Positions 38,158 to 45,550 of a stretch of 64,000 nt of DNA are shown piece after piece (within the stretch, counting starts at the first letter, position 1; each line of letters opens with the position of its first letter). The notes under the pieces were generated by a model. It was given only the letters and a program-made list of their open reading frames with translations. It had not been told where the DNA came from and did not search any database. Both the position numbers and the translations under genes were made by a program. Origin of the DNA: an uncultured Polaribacter sp. (GTDB lineage: Bacteria; Bacteroidota; Bacteroidia; Flavobacteriales; Flavobacteriaceae); assembly GCF_947503855.1 (NCBI RefSeq), contig NZ_CANNFF010000007.1, positions 145,028 through 209,027 of the forward strand. Reading direction: 5' to 3'.

Positions 38158-39265
38158 ACCAGAAACAGTTACAATAGAGTGTGTTGAAGTTAGACAGCCG
38201 ATTGATGTTTTCTATTCTGGAAAATTAGGCTGGAAAGAACTATTTGATATAGCATATTCAGATATTAGAAGAATTGAGGACGAAACTGATTTGTATTTTG
38301 GCTTACAAAGAAGGTTATCTCCTAATAGGTTAAAGCAAATTGCTAAATACGTTTCATTTAGTGATGCTACTTTTCCAACAAGTATTGTATTATCTATTTC
38401 AACTAAAGATGAAGAAGGCAATAGCTTAATTGAATCCTATAAAGATGGTAAATTAGTTTTAAAAAATAAACCGAACATTGCTAAAATAATAGATGGACAA
38501 CATAGAGTCTTTGGGTTAAAAAAATATATTGAATCTAATGGGTTGTTTGTTGATGGGTTCGTTTTCGATTTAATTGTTACAGTATTTCTTGATATGTCAC
38601 CTGAAGATGAAGCAATGGTCTTTTCTACAATAAATAAAGCTCAAACTAAAGTAAACAAATCTCTTGTTTATGATTTATTTAGCTTGTCAGAATCAAGAAG
38701 CCCACAAAGAACTTGTCATAATATAGTTAAGTTTTTAAATGAAGAAGGAACACCCTTTAAAGGTAAAATTAAGAGACTTGGTACTGCAATTTCAAATATT
38801 GAAACAGTTACTCAAGCTACGTTGGTTGAGTCTATCCTAAAATACATATCAAAAGAACCATTAGTTGATAGGGACAAAATGATAAGAGGTAATAAACTTG
38901 AAAAGGTTTCAGGTAATGATGAGAAAAAGCTGTTTTTAAGAAATTGGTTTATTGAAAAAGAGGATAGTAAGATTTTAAAAATATTACTTAATTATTTTGA
39001 TGCTATATCATCTAAATGGAGTGATGCTTGGTTTGATGACTCAAAGATTTTATCTAAATCAACAGGTATAATAGCTTTTATGAGACTATTAAAAGATTTT
39101 GTTGAACATTATGCTACTAATAAAATAATTACCGAAAAAGAGTTTAGAGATATATTAGATAAAGTTACATTAAGCAATGCTGATTTTACTAATGCAGAAT
39201 ATGCATCTGGTGGTGTAGGTCAATCAAAATTATATAATAAACTTAAAGAAGACACTAACCTCTAA
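38150..39265 (+). CDS. DGQHR-domain protein (DndB-like)
   Basis: A 371-aa protein with the signature IIDGQHRVFGLKKY (Asp115-Arg119) and the accompanying VFSTINKAQTKVNKSLVYDL segment near residues 159-178. These define the DGQHR family, which includes DndB, a regulator of DNA phosphorothioation; other members sit in restriction islands with no known biochemistry. No dnd modification genes are in this window, so a phosphorothioation role is not supported. It overlaps its neighbours on both sides (8 bp upstream, 1 bp downstream). Confidence 0.85.
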   Translation: MSKPETVTIECVEVRQPIDVFYSGKLGWKELFDIAYSDIRRIEDETDLYFGLQRRLSPNRLKQIAKYVSFSDATFPTSIVLSISTKDEEGNSLIESYKDGKLVLKNKPNIAKIIDGQHRVFGLKKYIESNGLFVDGFVFDLIVTVFLDMSPEDEAMVFSTINKAQTKVNKSLVYDLFSLSESRSPQRTCHNIVKFLNEEGTPFKGKIKRLGTAISNIETVTQATLVESILKYISKEPLVDRDKMIRGNKLEKVSGNDEKKLFLRNWFIEKEDSKILKILLNYFDAISSKWSDAWFDDSKILSKSTGIIAFMRLLKDFVEHYATNKIITEKEFRDILDKVTLSNADFTNAEYASGGVGQSKLYNKLKEDTNL

Positions 39266-40089
39266 TGAATAATGAAACTTGTATTCACGGTGGTATCTCT
39301 CCTGTTAGCTTATTAGAAAGTTTACATCATAGTCAAGGTGGTAGTGGTAGACATCGTTGCCCAACTTGTGCCTTTGAGGAAGGTTTTATTGTAGGTAGTA
39401 GTGGTAAATGGAAAAGCTATGATGATTATTCTTTGTCTATCATAGATCCTGAAAAGTGTCCTCAAGGGAGTATAGCTCCTTCAATAGTCTTAAAGAATTT
39501 AGGAGAGAATCAAGGTGGTGCAGGTAGACACAAATGTACTAATTGTGCATTTAAACAAGGTTTTGAGGTTGCTATATTGGAAAACAATATTGATAACATT
39601 CAATTAGTTTTAGTTAAAGCACCAAGCGTAAAAATAACCAAAAAGAAAAGGCGATTTTCTCCATCAAAGAATATTGATTTTATTGAAAAAGAATTAAAAA
39701 ACAAACATTTGGGCTTACTTGGAGAACTGCTTGTTTTACATACAGAAAAAAAATATTTATGTGATAACAATAGACCTGATTTAGCTGAAAAGGTAGAACA
39801 TACCTCTGTAGTAAGAGGCGATGGTGCAGGCTATGATATTCTTTCATTTAATCTGAAGGATGAAGAAAAATATATTGAAGTTAAAACTACGAGGAGTAAT
39901 ATATCAAGACCATTCTACTTGACAAGTAATGAAATCGAATATTCTAAATTAAACAACGACAACTATTTTCTTTATCGACTCTTTGATTTTGATACAAATT
40001 TAAATGTAGGTAAATATTATAAAGTACAAGGTGATTTATATACGAAATTAAATTTAGAACCAATACTATATTTAGCAACACCCAAGTAA
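39265..40089 (+). CDS. Tandem zinc-ribbon protein with DUF3883/nuclease-like domain
   Basis: 274 aa. The N-terminal half holds two copies of a ~36-residue unit: CIHGGISPVSLL with RHRCPTCAFEEGF (Cys6, Cys32, Cys35), and CPQGSIAPSIVL with RHKCTNCAFKQGF (Cys65, Cys91, Cys94). The cysteine spacing is identical, suggesting zinc binding. The C-terminal half contains LGLLGELLVL and GDGAGYDILSF followed by KYIEVKTTRS, the DUF3883 pattern with a D...ExK arrangement (Asp near 190, Glu205, Lys207) of PD-(D/E)xK nucleases. A DNA- or nucleic-acid-targeting nuclease role is likely but unproven. Coupled to both neighbours by TAATG overlaps. Confidence 0.75.
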   Translation: MNNETCIHGGISPVSLLESLHHSQGGSGRHRCPTCAFEEGFIVGSSGKWKSYDDYSLSIIDPEKCPQGSIAPSIVLKNLGENQGGAGRHKCTNCAFKQGFEVAILENNIDNIQLVLVKAPSVKITKKKRRFSPSKNIDFIEKELKNKHLGLLGELLVLHTEKKYLCDNNRPDLAEKVEHTSVVRGDGAGYDILSFNLKDEEKYIEVKTTRSNISRPFYLTSNEIEYSKLNNDNYFLYRLFDFDTNLNVGKYYKVQGDLYTKLNLEPILYLATPK

Positions 40090-40577
40090 TGGCAAGATTA
40101 ATAAAAGATTTAAAAAACAATAGAAAAGTAATATTTGACTCTGGTAGTTTTGATGAATGGTGCGTATATGTAGTTGAAGAAGATGGAAGTAGAAAAGCTC
40201 CTTTTGATGTGGATTATTTTACAGATTTAAAAACATTATCTGCTCATTATACTGGTAACAAAGTTTATGTTGATTTTGTTACGATATATAGCTTAACAAC
40301 GAAAAGCATTGATGCAAATGTTATTAATCAAATTAATAAAATTGTTATTACATATCAAAATCAACATCAAATTATCATAGAACAATGGTTTACAGTTTTA
40401 TATGCTGGTATGATAGCAGAAGAAAACAAACAATTTGCAATTCTTAAAAAACGTGTCAAAAGATTAGGGATGCACCAAGTTTTAATTGATAACTTATCTC
40501 CAAGTATTGCAGCTAATTTTAGTAAAGGAAAAAAATGGCGTGAATTAGATGCTATAATGAGACCCAAAGGGTTTTAA
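40089..40577 (+). CDS. Unknown protein, last gene of the dpnM operon
   Basis: A 162-aa soluble protein that I do not recognise. It is rich in aromatic and charged residues (FDEWCVYVVEEDGSRKAPFD near 19-38), with a basic C-terminal helix containing LKKRVKRLGMHQVLID and a KGKKWRELDAIMRPKGF end. No catalytic motif is evident. Coupling by TAATG to the DUF3883 gene makes a shared role likely. Its stop abuts the stop of the convergent gene below with no gap. Confidence 0.7.
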   Translation: MARLIKDLKNNRKVIFDSGSFDEWCVYVVEEDGSRKAPFDVDYFTDLKTLSAHYTGNKVYVDFVTIYSLTTKSIDANVINQINKIVITYQNQHQIIIEQWFTVLYAGMIAEENKQFAILKKRVKRLGMHQVLIDNLSPSIAANFSKGKKWRELDAIMRPKGF

Positions 40578-41093
40578 TTATATATAGAATGAAGGCGCTA
40601 TTATATTAACACTGTTACAATTAAAAAGTACAGGTCTCCCAACCCCGTGATTGTTAGTTCTTGCACGTACATTATTTATAGTTAAATGCCCAATCTTCGC
40701 TAATGCTCCTTCAAAAAATCTTTGATAAGGTAATTTTCGACCAGCATATCTTGGTTGTGGATAATTTATTTCCTCTTGTAGTGTAATCCAATATATTAGT
40801 TCTTTTTGTGTTTGTGCAAAAAAAGTATTTGTAGATGTTAGTCCATATGTATATAAATCATCTAAAGCCTCTTTTAATTCGTTAAAATTTTGAGGTGTAA
40901 CCATATTGTAAATACCATTAACTATATTAATATGTGTTGGTGCTACTCCATTTCTTGAAAGTCTATAATCACCTTTCTTTTTATATCCTGGATAATCAAT
41001 TCGTAAACTCCCTACAGTAAAATGATTTTTTTCATTTTGTGCTAATGCGTTATATAGATTTGTCATATGTTGAACTCCTTGTGGATAGGTCAT
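40578..41093 (-). CDS. Unknown protein, minus strand, convergent
   Basis: A 171-aa protein with no recognised family. Visible features: LSRNGVAPTHINIVNGIYNM near 44-63, a central helix around NFNELKEALDDLYTYG, and a conserved-looking end with RYAGRKLPYQRFFEGALAKI near 120-139. ATG 41093 gives the longest reading; Met10 is an alternative. It is divergent from dpnA (59 bp) and convergent with the gene at 40089. Its place between DpnII components on the opposite strand could mean a controller or accessory restriction protein, but nothing in the sequence proves it. Confidence 0.65.
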   Translation of the reverse strand: MTYPQGVQHMTNLYNALAQNEKNHFTVGSLRIDYPGYKKKGDYRLSRNGVAPTHINIVNGIYNMVTPQNFNELKEALDDLYTYGLTSTNTFFAQTQKELIYWITLQEEINYPQPRYAGRKLPYQRFFEGALAKIGHLTINNVRARTNNHGVGRPVLFNCNSVNIIAPSFYI

Positions 41094-41152
41094 AATAATA
41101 GTATTTAAACTTTAATGGTTTATTTTTGGGTAAATATAATTACTTTGGTTAA

Positions 41153-42016
41153 ATGTTAAAATTTTATCATAAATCTGAAAATGAAAATTTCAAACTTTTA
41201 AAAGGTGATGCAAAAAAGGTAATCCCCAAAATTGATGATAAGTTTGATATGGTATTTGCTGATCCTCCTTATTTTTTATCAAGTGGTGGTAACACGATAG
41301 AAAGCGGTAAAATAGTAAGTGTAAATAAAGGTACTTGGGATAAATCTAAAAGTAGAAGGGAGATGACTAACTTTAATCGTAAATGGTTATCTGCGGTTAG
41401 AGAAAAAATGAATGATGACGCATCAATATGGATTAGCGGTACACTGCATAATATTTTTAATATAGTTCAAGTATTAGATGAATTAGATTTTAAAGTATTA
41501 AATGTAATAACTTGGCAAAAAACAAACCCTCCCCCACATTTAGCTTGTAGATATTTTACACATTCTACTGAACAAATTATTTGGGCACGTAAATCTCAAA
41601 AGAAAGGACATTATTTCAATTATGATTTAATGAAAGAGATTAACGAAAATAAACAAATGAAAGATGTTTGGACTTTACCTGCAATCGCTCCTTGGGAGAA
41701 AAAATTTGGTAAGCATCCTACTCAAAAACCATTATCAGTATTAACAAGACTTATATTGGCTTCTACTAAACCTAATGCATTAATATTAGATCCATTTACA
41801 GGCAGTAGTACAACAGGTATAGCAGCAAACCTTTTAGGTCGAAGATTTATAGGTATTGATAAATTAAATAAATACTTAAATTTAGGTGTTGCAAGAAAAA
41901 AAGAACTTGATAGTATTGAAAATTTAGAACTCTATTGTAGTAAAATAAGAGGGTTTAACGAAAAGAATAAATTATTTGAGATTATAGAAAAACAAAAAAG
42001 TAATGAATATATATAG
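41153..42016 (+). CDS. dpnA: Adenine-specific DNA methylase, beta class (DpnA-like)
   Basis: A 287-aa methyltransferase with catalytic DPPYFLSSGG first (Asp37-Tyr40) and SAM motif DPFTGSSTTGIAA near 222, the beta-class order. The segments VNKGTWDKSKSRREM, WISGTLHNIF, CRYFTHSTEQIIWARK and MKDVWTLPAI correspond closely, by recall, to DpnA of the Streptococcus DpnII system, which methylates GATC also on single-stranded DNA. With dpnM and dpnII it completes a three-gene DpnII set. It overlaps the next gene by 14 bp. Confidence 0.9.
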   Translation: MLKFYHKSENENFKLLKGDAKKVIPKIDDKFDMVFADPPYFLSSGGNTIESGKIVSVNKGTWDKSKSRREMTNFNRKWLSAVREKMNDDASIWISGTLHNIFNIVQVLDELDFKVLNVITWQKTNPPPHLACRYFTHSTEQIIWARKSQKKGHYFNYDLMKEINENKQMKDVWTLPAIAPWEKKFGKHPTQKPLSVLTRLILASTKPNALILDPFTGSSTTGIAANLLGRRFIGIDKLNKYLNLGVARKKELDSIENLELYCSKIRGFNEKNKLFEIIEKQKSNEYI

Positions 42017-42908
42017 TTTAGCAAAAAACAATTCTATTAAGCATATCAAGGAAACTCCTTTTAAACTTGAACGTGATATTCAAAATGTTTTTGAGCAGAA
42101 TTTAAAGGAAGTATTAGGTTTAGTTTTAGTTAAATCTGAATTTACCATAAAAAATAAGAGGATAGATACGTTAGCTTATGATACACAATCTAAAGCGTTT
42201 ATAATTATTGAATACAAAAGAAGTAAAAACATTAGTGTTGTAGATCAAGGTTTTACATATTTAAGTTTAATGCTTGAAAATAAAGCCGATTTTATAGTAG
42301 AATATAATGAAACTCTAAAGTCAACACTAAAACGTACAGATGTAGATTGGAGTCAAACGAGAGTAATTTTTGTTTCTACGAGTTTTACAGAAAATCAAAA
42401 AACAGCTACTAATTTTAAAGATATAGCTATTGAATTATGGGAAGTCAAAAAATATGAAAATGATTTAATTAGTATAAACCCTATAAAGAAAAGTAATTCA
42501 GCAGAAAGCATTAAACCAATTACATCTTCAAATTCACAATTAGAATCAGTTACAAAAGAAATTAAAGTATATACTGAAGAAGAACATTTAATTAATAAAC
42601 CTGATGCTGTTATTGAACTGTATGAGAGTTACAAGGAAGCCATTTTAAATTTAGCAGATGATATTGATATAAAAGCAACTAAATTATATATTGCCTTTAA
42701 AAAAGACAAAAATCTTTCAGATATAGTTATACTGAAAAAAGGTTTAAAGATTTTTATAAATCTAACAAAAGGGAATTTAGATGATCCAAAAGGAATTATG
42801 AGAGATGTTTCAAATACTGGTCATTGGGGTAATGGAGATTATGAAACCATTGTAAAAAACACGAAGGATATGGAATATATTATGAGTCTCATTAAACAAG
42901 CGATTTAA
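42003..42908 (+). CDS. PD-(D/E)xK nuclease-like protein with DUF5655 domain
   Basis: 301 aa. The N-terminal domain has RIDTLAYDTQSKAFIIIEYK with Asp55 and Glu70-x-Lys72, the catalytic pattern of NucS/restriction-type nucleases. A Ser/Asn-rich linker lies near 160-190. The C-terminal part (about 190-301, with KLYIAFKKDKNLSDIVILKK) is the DUF5655 domain, often found in predicted defence or transport-labelled proteins of unknown role. It overlaps dpnA by 14 bp and precedes a small membrane protein by 3 bp, so it is expressed with the modification gene. A defence role is inferred. Confidence 0.78.
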   Translation: MNIYSLAKNNSIKHIKETPFKLERDIQNVFEQNLKEVLGLVLVKSEFTIKNKRIDTLAYDTQSKAFIIIEYKRSKNISVVDQGFTYLSLMLENKADFIVEYNETLKSTLKRTDVDWSQTRVIFVSTSFTENQKTATNFKDIAIELWEVKKYENDLISINPIKKSNSAESIKPITSSNSQLESVTKEIKVYTEEEHLINKPDAVIELYESYKEAILNLADDIDIKATKLYIAFKKDKNLSDIVILKKGLKIFINLTKGNLDDPKGIMRDVSNTGHWGNGDYETIVKNTKDMEYIMSLIKQAI

Positions 42909-42911
42909 GTT

Positions 42912-43262
42912 ATGAAAATAGATAAACTAATTGAAAATTTAGTTGGCCTTGGTATTCCAGGTTTAATTCTACTTGTAGCAATATCAACAAGTGGTTTTGC
43001 AGGTGCAGCTGCAATTACTGTAGCTTTATCAACAATAGGTCTTGGATTTGGAATGATTGCTGGTATTGGTGTTTTAGGTTTTAGTCTTATAATTTCAAGA
43101 GCAATTTCTAAATATGGTTTTGAAAAGATATATACGGGTACAATAAAAGGACTTTTAGATAAAGGGGAATCAAAAGAAACTATTCTATTAAAGATTAAAA
43201 AATATCCAATTTCTAAAGAATTAAAATTGAAGTTGGAAGAATTACTTAAAGATTCTGAATAA
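42912..43262 (+). CDS. Small Gly/Ala-rich membrane protein
   Basis: 116 aa. Two glycine-rich hydrophobic stretches (LVGLGIPGLILLVAISTSGF, and ITVALSTIGLGFGMIAGIGV plus LGFSLII) are followed by a charged soluble tail with repeated Lys/Glu helices. I do not recognise it. Its position 3 bp after the nuclease-DUF5655 gene suggests a partner; pore-like effector, holin-like protein or anchor are all possible and undecided. An antisense open frame over this gene is judged a shadow. Confidence 0.65.
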   Translation: MKIDKLIENLVGLGIPGLILLVAISTSGFAGAAAITVALSTIGLGFGMIAGIGVLGFSLIISRAISKYGFEKIYTGTIKGLLDKGESKETILLKIKKYPISKELKLKLEELLKDSE

Positions 43263-43722
43263 CAATTCCCCCACAACCCAAAACCCAGTTTTTTCGTACC
43301 TCAAAATCCTCTGTCTTTTGTGTTGTTCCGCTTACCATACAAGTTTATCGTTTTTTTGTCTTTAAGGTAATAGCATATTACAGCTTTGCTTTTCATAAAA
43401 TCAAACCAAACTGCAATAAGCTATTCTGTTATTATTTTATCATAAAACCCTAAACTCTCCCAAGCTATGTTACATAATACAAGTTATAGTAGCAAAATGC
43501 CTTTCAATGGTTTGCTAAAGCAGTTTTTATTTATTTCGTAGCTATAACTGGTATTATGTAAAATATCCGCTTTGCCCACGCTCACATTAGAACTTCAAAG
43601 AAAATGACGTTATCTCATTCAACTGCACAAAATCATCGTTAAGTCCAAGTATTCCTTACCTCAAATCTTTGTTTGCTTCATTTCGTTAACTTACATTTTA
43701 GAACAACTTTAAAAGGAATACT
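43263..43722. other. Gene-free stretch with a long imperfect inverted repeat
   Basis: 460 bp without a supported gene. TACATAATACAAGTTATAGT (43471-43490) and GCTATAACTGGTATTATGTA (43541-43560) are complementary at 18 of 20 positions, and TAGCAAA/TTTGCTA form a second helix inside. The foldback ends are followed by TCCGCTTTGCCCACGCTCAC. The shape is that of a single-stranded recombination or replication site (attC-like or origin-like) or of a structured RNA. The rest shows only pyrimidine-rich sequence. Confidence 0.6.
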
Positions 43723-44010
43723 ATGATAACAAAGACAATTCAAATTCAAGAAATTACAGTAGATGAATTAGCAGATAAAGTAGCTGATAAACTATTAAAT
43801 AAGATAAAACACTATTTAGATGTATTGCACACTAATGAAAGTGATGTATATCTAACAAGACAAGAAACAGCAGATTTTTTGAAGATTAATATCACTACAC
43901 TTTGGCATTGGACAAACAAGGGTAAAATAAAAAGCTATGGTATTGGCAATAGAAGATATTATAACAAACAAGAAATAATTGCCTTATTAAAGAAGAATGA
44001 GTTGAGGTAA
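43723..44010 (+). CDS. HTH (excisionase-like) DNA-binding protein 2
   Basis: 95 aa. An N-terminal helix region (EITVDELADKVADKLLNKIK) precedes a helix-turn-helix: YLTRQETADFLKINITTLWH, then WTNKGKIKSYGIGNRRYYNK, the MerR/HTH_17 excisionase pattern. It differs from the 33842 protein in the recognition helix, so it should bind another site. It is the second regulator of element 1 and immediately precedes the candidate structured RNA. Confidence 0.85.
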   Translation: MITKTIQIQEITVDELADKVADKLLNKIKHYLDVLHTNESDVYLTRQETADFLKINITTLWHWTNKGKIKSYGIGNRRYYNKQEIIALLKKNELR

Positions 44011-44047
44011 TAAAATAAAAAAGAAAGCAAATATAAGTAGCTTCCTT

Positions 44048-44206
44048 CAGCCAACGCTCAATGCTATAAAGGTCAAGCCCTATGGGTTTTGAATAAAACT
44101 TTTTTAAGCAGAATTATTAAAAGGTTTCAAGATTTTAGAGAAAAAAACTTTTACCCAAAAACCTTGACAGCATCTTCCACGCTACCTTTAACATTGGCTG
44201 TCTTTT
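44048..44206 (+). ncRNA. Candidate structured RNA
   Basis: No coding frame is supported here, but long-range pairings nest in order. CAGCCAA (44048-44054) pairs with TTGGCTG (44194-44200). ATGCT (44061-44065) pairs with AGCAT (44169-44173), and GTCAAG (44072-44077) with CTTGAC (44163-44168). A local CCC/GGG hairpin sits at 44078-44086. A T-rich run follows the outer helix, as for a terminator. It could be a small RNA or a 3' regulatory structure of the HTH gene 38 bp upstream. Fold drawn by eye. Confidence 0.45.
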
Positions 44207-44231
44207 TTCTTTTCTTCAAAAAATTATGGCA

Positions 44232-44266
44232 AAAGAAAAAGCCCTATAATTTAAAATCATAGGACT
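44232..44266 (-). terminator. Terminator of the minus-strand element gene
   Basis: Read on the minus strand: AGTCCTAT, short AT-rich loop, ATAGGGCT, then a T-rich run, 28 bp beyond the stop of the gene at 44295. Confidence 0.7.
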
Positions 44267-44294
44267 CATTTCGGTTTCAAAGGTCAGAATGAAA

Positions 44295-45044
44295 CTATGC
44301 TACATCAATGATGTTTAACACGTTAAACGCACCATTTTTAAGTGGGTATTGAACGCCATTAATCTCTTGAAAAAACTCAACTAACAACACGTAAATATCG
44401 TTTCCTGTACCTGCTGGCACACCTGCAGGAGTTAACGTTTGAGTTGCAGAAGTTGAATCAATCGGAATATTTACTGTTGGACTGTACTCAATCGCATTAT
44501 CTGTAGTAGCGAAATCAATATTCAAGAATGCAGACGACAAACTTACGTGAGTTGCTCCTCCAGGATATGCAATATCATTTAACGGAACAAGGTCAGGAAT
44601 TGTAACTTCACCAGTAGCTGGAGCAAGTGTAAACGGAGCAAACAAAACAGCACTTAAAATAGCTCTATTATTAAAATCGAAGCCTTTTAAAGTAGCTTGT
44701 CCTTCTGGAGTAGATAATCCTATAGCCACATTTCTTTGCCCTCTTACAGAGGTTGTATCAAAGTTTTTAATTTGTGTCATTTTTTGAGTAACACGACTTG
44801 AAACTCGATTGTCTTTTGCTCTAATCATTAAGTTTCTTACAGTAGTTCTTAATAATTTACCAGATGAAGCAGAACTACCAAATTCTGAACCATTTTCACG
44901 AGTACGTTCAAACGCTGGATCGTTTTGAATACGCTCTTTAGAAACACCTCCTTTGGTCTTTACTAAATAGCCTTCTTTTGCTTTGTAAAAAGTTAGATTG
45001 TCTAACGTTCCTTCTAACTTAATAATACCTTTTAACTTTGCCAT
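44295..45044 (-). CDS. Conserved mobile-element protein of unknown function
   Basis: 249 aa from the ATG at 45044; the frame is open 18 codons further but that part contains the promoter. The N-terminus MAKLKGIIKLEGTLDNLTFY, followed by NDPAFERTRENGSEFG and a helical, basic stretch up to about residue 115, is a pattern I recall in many Bacteroidota elements without a function. The C-terminal half is beta-rich (DIYVLLVEFFQEINGVQYPL near 215-234). An alpha-basic plus beta-sandwich layout would suit a structural or DNA-coating protein, but this is speculation. It has its own -7 box and terminator and is the only core gene on the minus strand. Confidence 0.8.
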   Translation of the reverse strand: MAKLKGIIKLEGTLDNLTFYKAKEGYLVKTKGGVSKERIQNDPAFERTRENGSEFGSSASSGKLLRTTVRNLMIRAKDNRVSSRVTQKMTQIKNFDTTSVRGQRNVAIGLSTPEGQATLKGFDFNNRAILSAVLFAPFTLAPATGEVTIPDLVPLNDIAYPGGATHVSLSSAFLNIDFATTDNAIEYSPTVNIPIDSTSATQTLTPAGVPAGTGNDIYVLLVEFFQEINGVQYPLKNGAFNVLNIIDVA

Positions 45045-45072
45045 AACTATTACATTTTTTGTTGATGAATAC

Positions 45073-45080
45073 CAAATATA
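45073..45080 (-). promoter_or_regulatory. -7 box of the minus-strand element gene
   Basis: TATATTTG on the minus strand, an exact TAnnTTTG match 28 bp upstream of the ATG at 45044. It supports the internal start. No TTG seen at -33. Confidence 0.55.
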
Positions 45081-45253
45081 CGTGCTATAACTCACCATTG
45101 TTTAAAGGCACTTCCGTAGTGTTTACAACTTGCCAAAACTTCCGAAATAGATAGTTTTTTCAATGTGAATATTGTCGTATATTGTATATAAGAGCTTTAT
45201 AGCAACGGTATAGATAAAGTATAGTTAGAGTATTAATTTTAAATTTAAAGTAA

Positions 45254-45442
45254 ATGAGTAGAATCTGTATTTACCCTAAAGACGTGCAAGTGGTAACAGG
45301 AAAGAGTGAGCGTTATGGAAGGTCAATTATCAAGAAGATAAAAGACAACCTAAACAAAGAAGCTCATCAGTTAGTTACTATCGACGAATTTTGCGACTTT
45401 ATGGGCTTTGAAATCAGTAAAGTACAAGGATTAATCAAGTAA
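45254..45442 (+). CDS. Small conserved element protein, candidate directionality factor
   Basis: 62 aa: CIYPKDVQVVTGKSERYGRS at residues 5-24, then a helix and DEFCDFMGFEISKVQGLI. I recall this small family from Bacteroidota mobile elements and prophages, usually unannotated; the two-part helical pattern suggests DNA binding. It ends 30 bp before the paired GGTGACC boxes at the right end, the position expected of a protein that acts there with the integrase. Confidence 0.72.
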   Translation: MSRICIYPKDVQVVTGKSERYGRSIIKKIKDNLNKEAHQLVTIDEFCDFMGFEISKVQGLIK

Positions 45443-45471
45443 ATTCCTTATCTTTACTACAAGGTTTTAAA

Positions 45472-45490
45472 GGTGACCTATTAGGTGACC
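45472..45490. promoter_or_regulatory. GGTGACC arm-type boxes, right end
   Basis: GGTGACC at 45472-45478 and 45484-45490: same sequence, orientation and 12-bp period as the left pair at 32245/32257, with CTATT-like spacer (CTATTA here, CTATTC there). Lies about 60 bp inside the right attachment copy. Confidence 0.72.
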
Positions 45491-45550
45491 TCATAATGGT
45501 ACAGGACTGAAACAGTAATAAATAAAGGCATTAAGAGATAGGTTCACTTA

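Noticed and set aside
34105..42016. Phosphorothioation (Dnd) system suggested by the DGQHR protein
   Set aside because: No dndA/C/D/E-like gene is present; DGQHR alone is not evidence for DNA sulphur modification.
35770..42016. GATC depletion across the island as proof of DpnII activity
   Set aside because: I did not count GATC sites rigorously; some are plainly present, and methylation would tolerate them.
42905..43276. 123-aa minus-strand frame opposite the Gly-rich membrane protein
   Set aside because: It is slightly longer than the sense frame, but the sense gene is in operon order, 3 bp after its neighbour, and has a coherent membrane topology; the antisense peptide is Pro/Ser-rich shadow.
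43471..43560. Definite integron attC site
   Set aside because: The foldback shape is suggestive, but I cannot find a clear GTTRRRY core pair or an integron integrase, so it is reported only as an unexplained inverted repeat.
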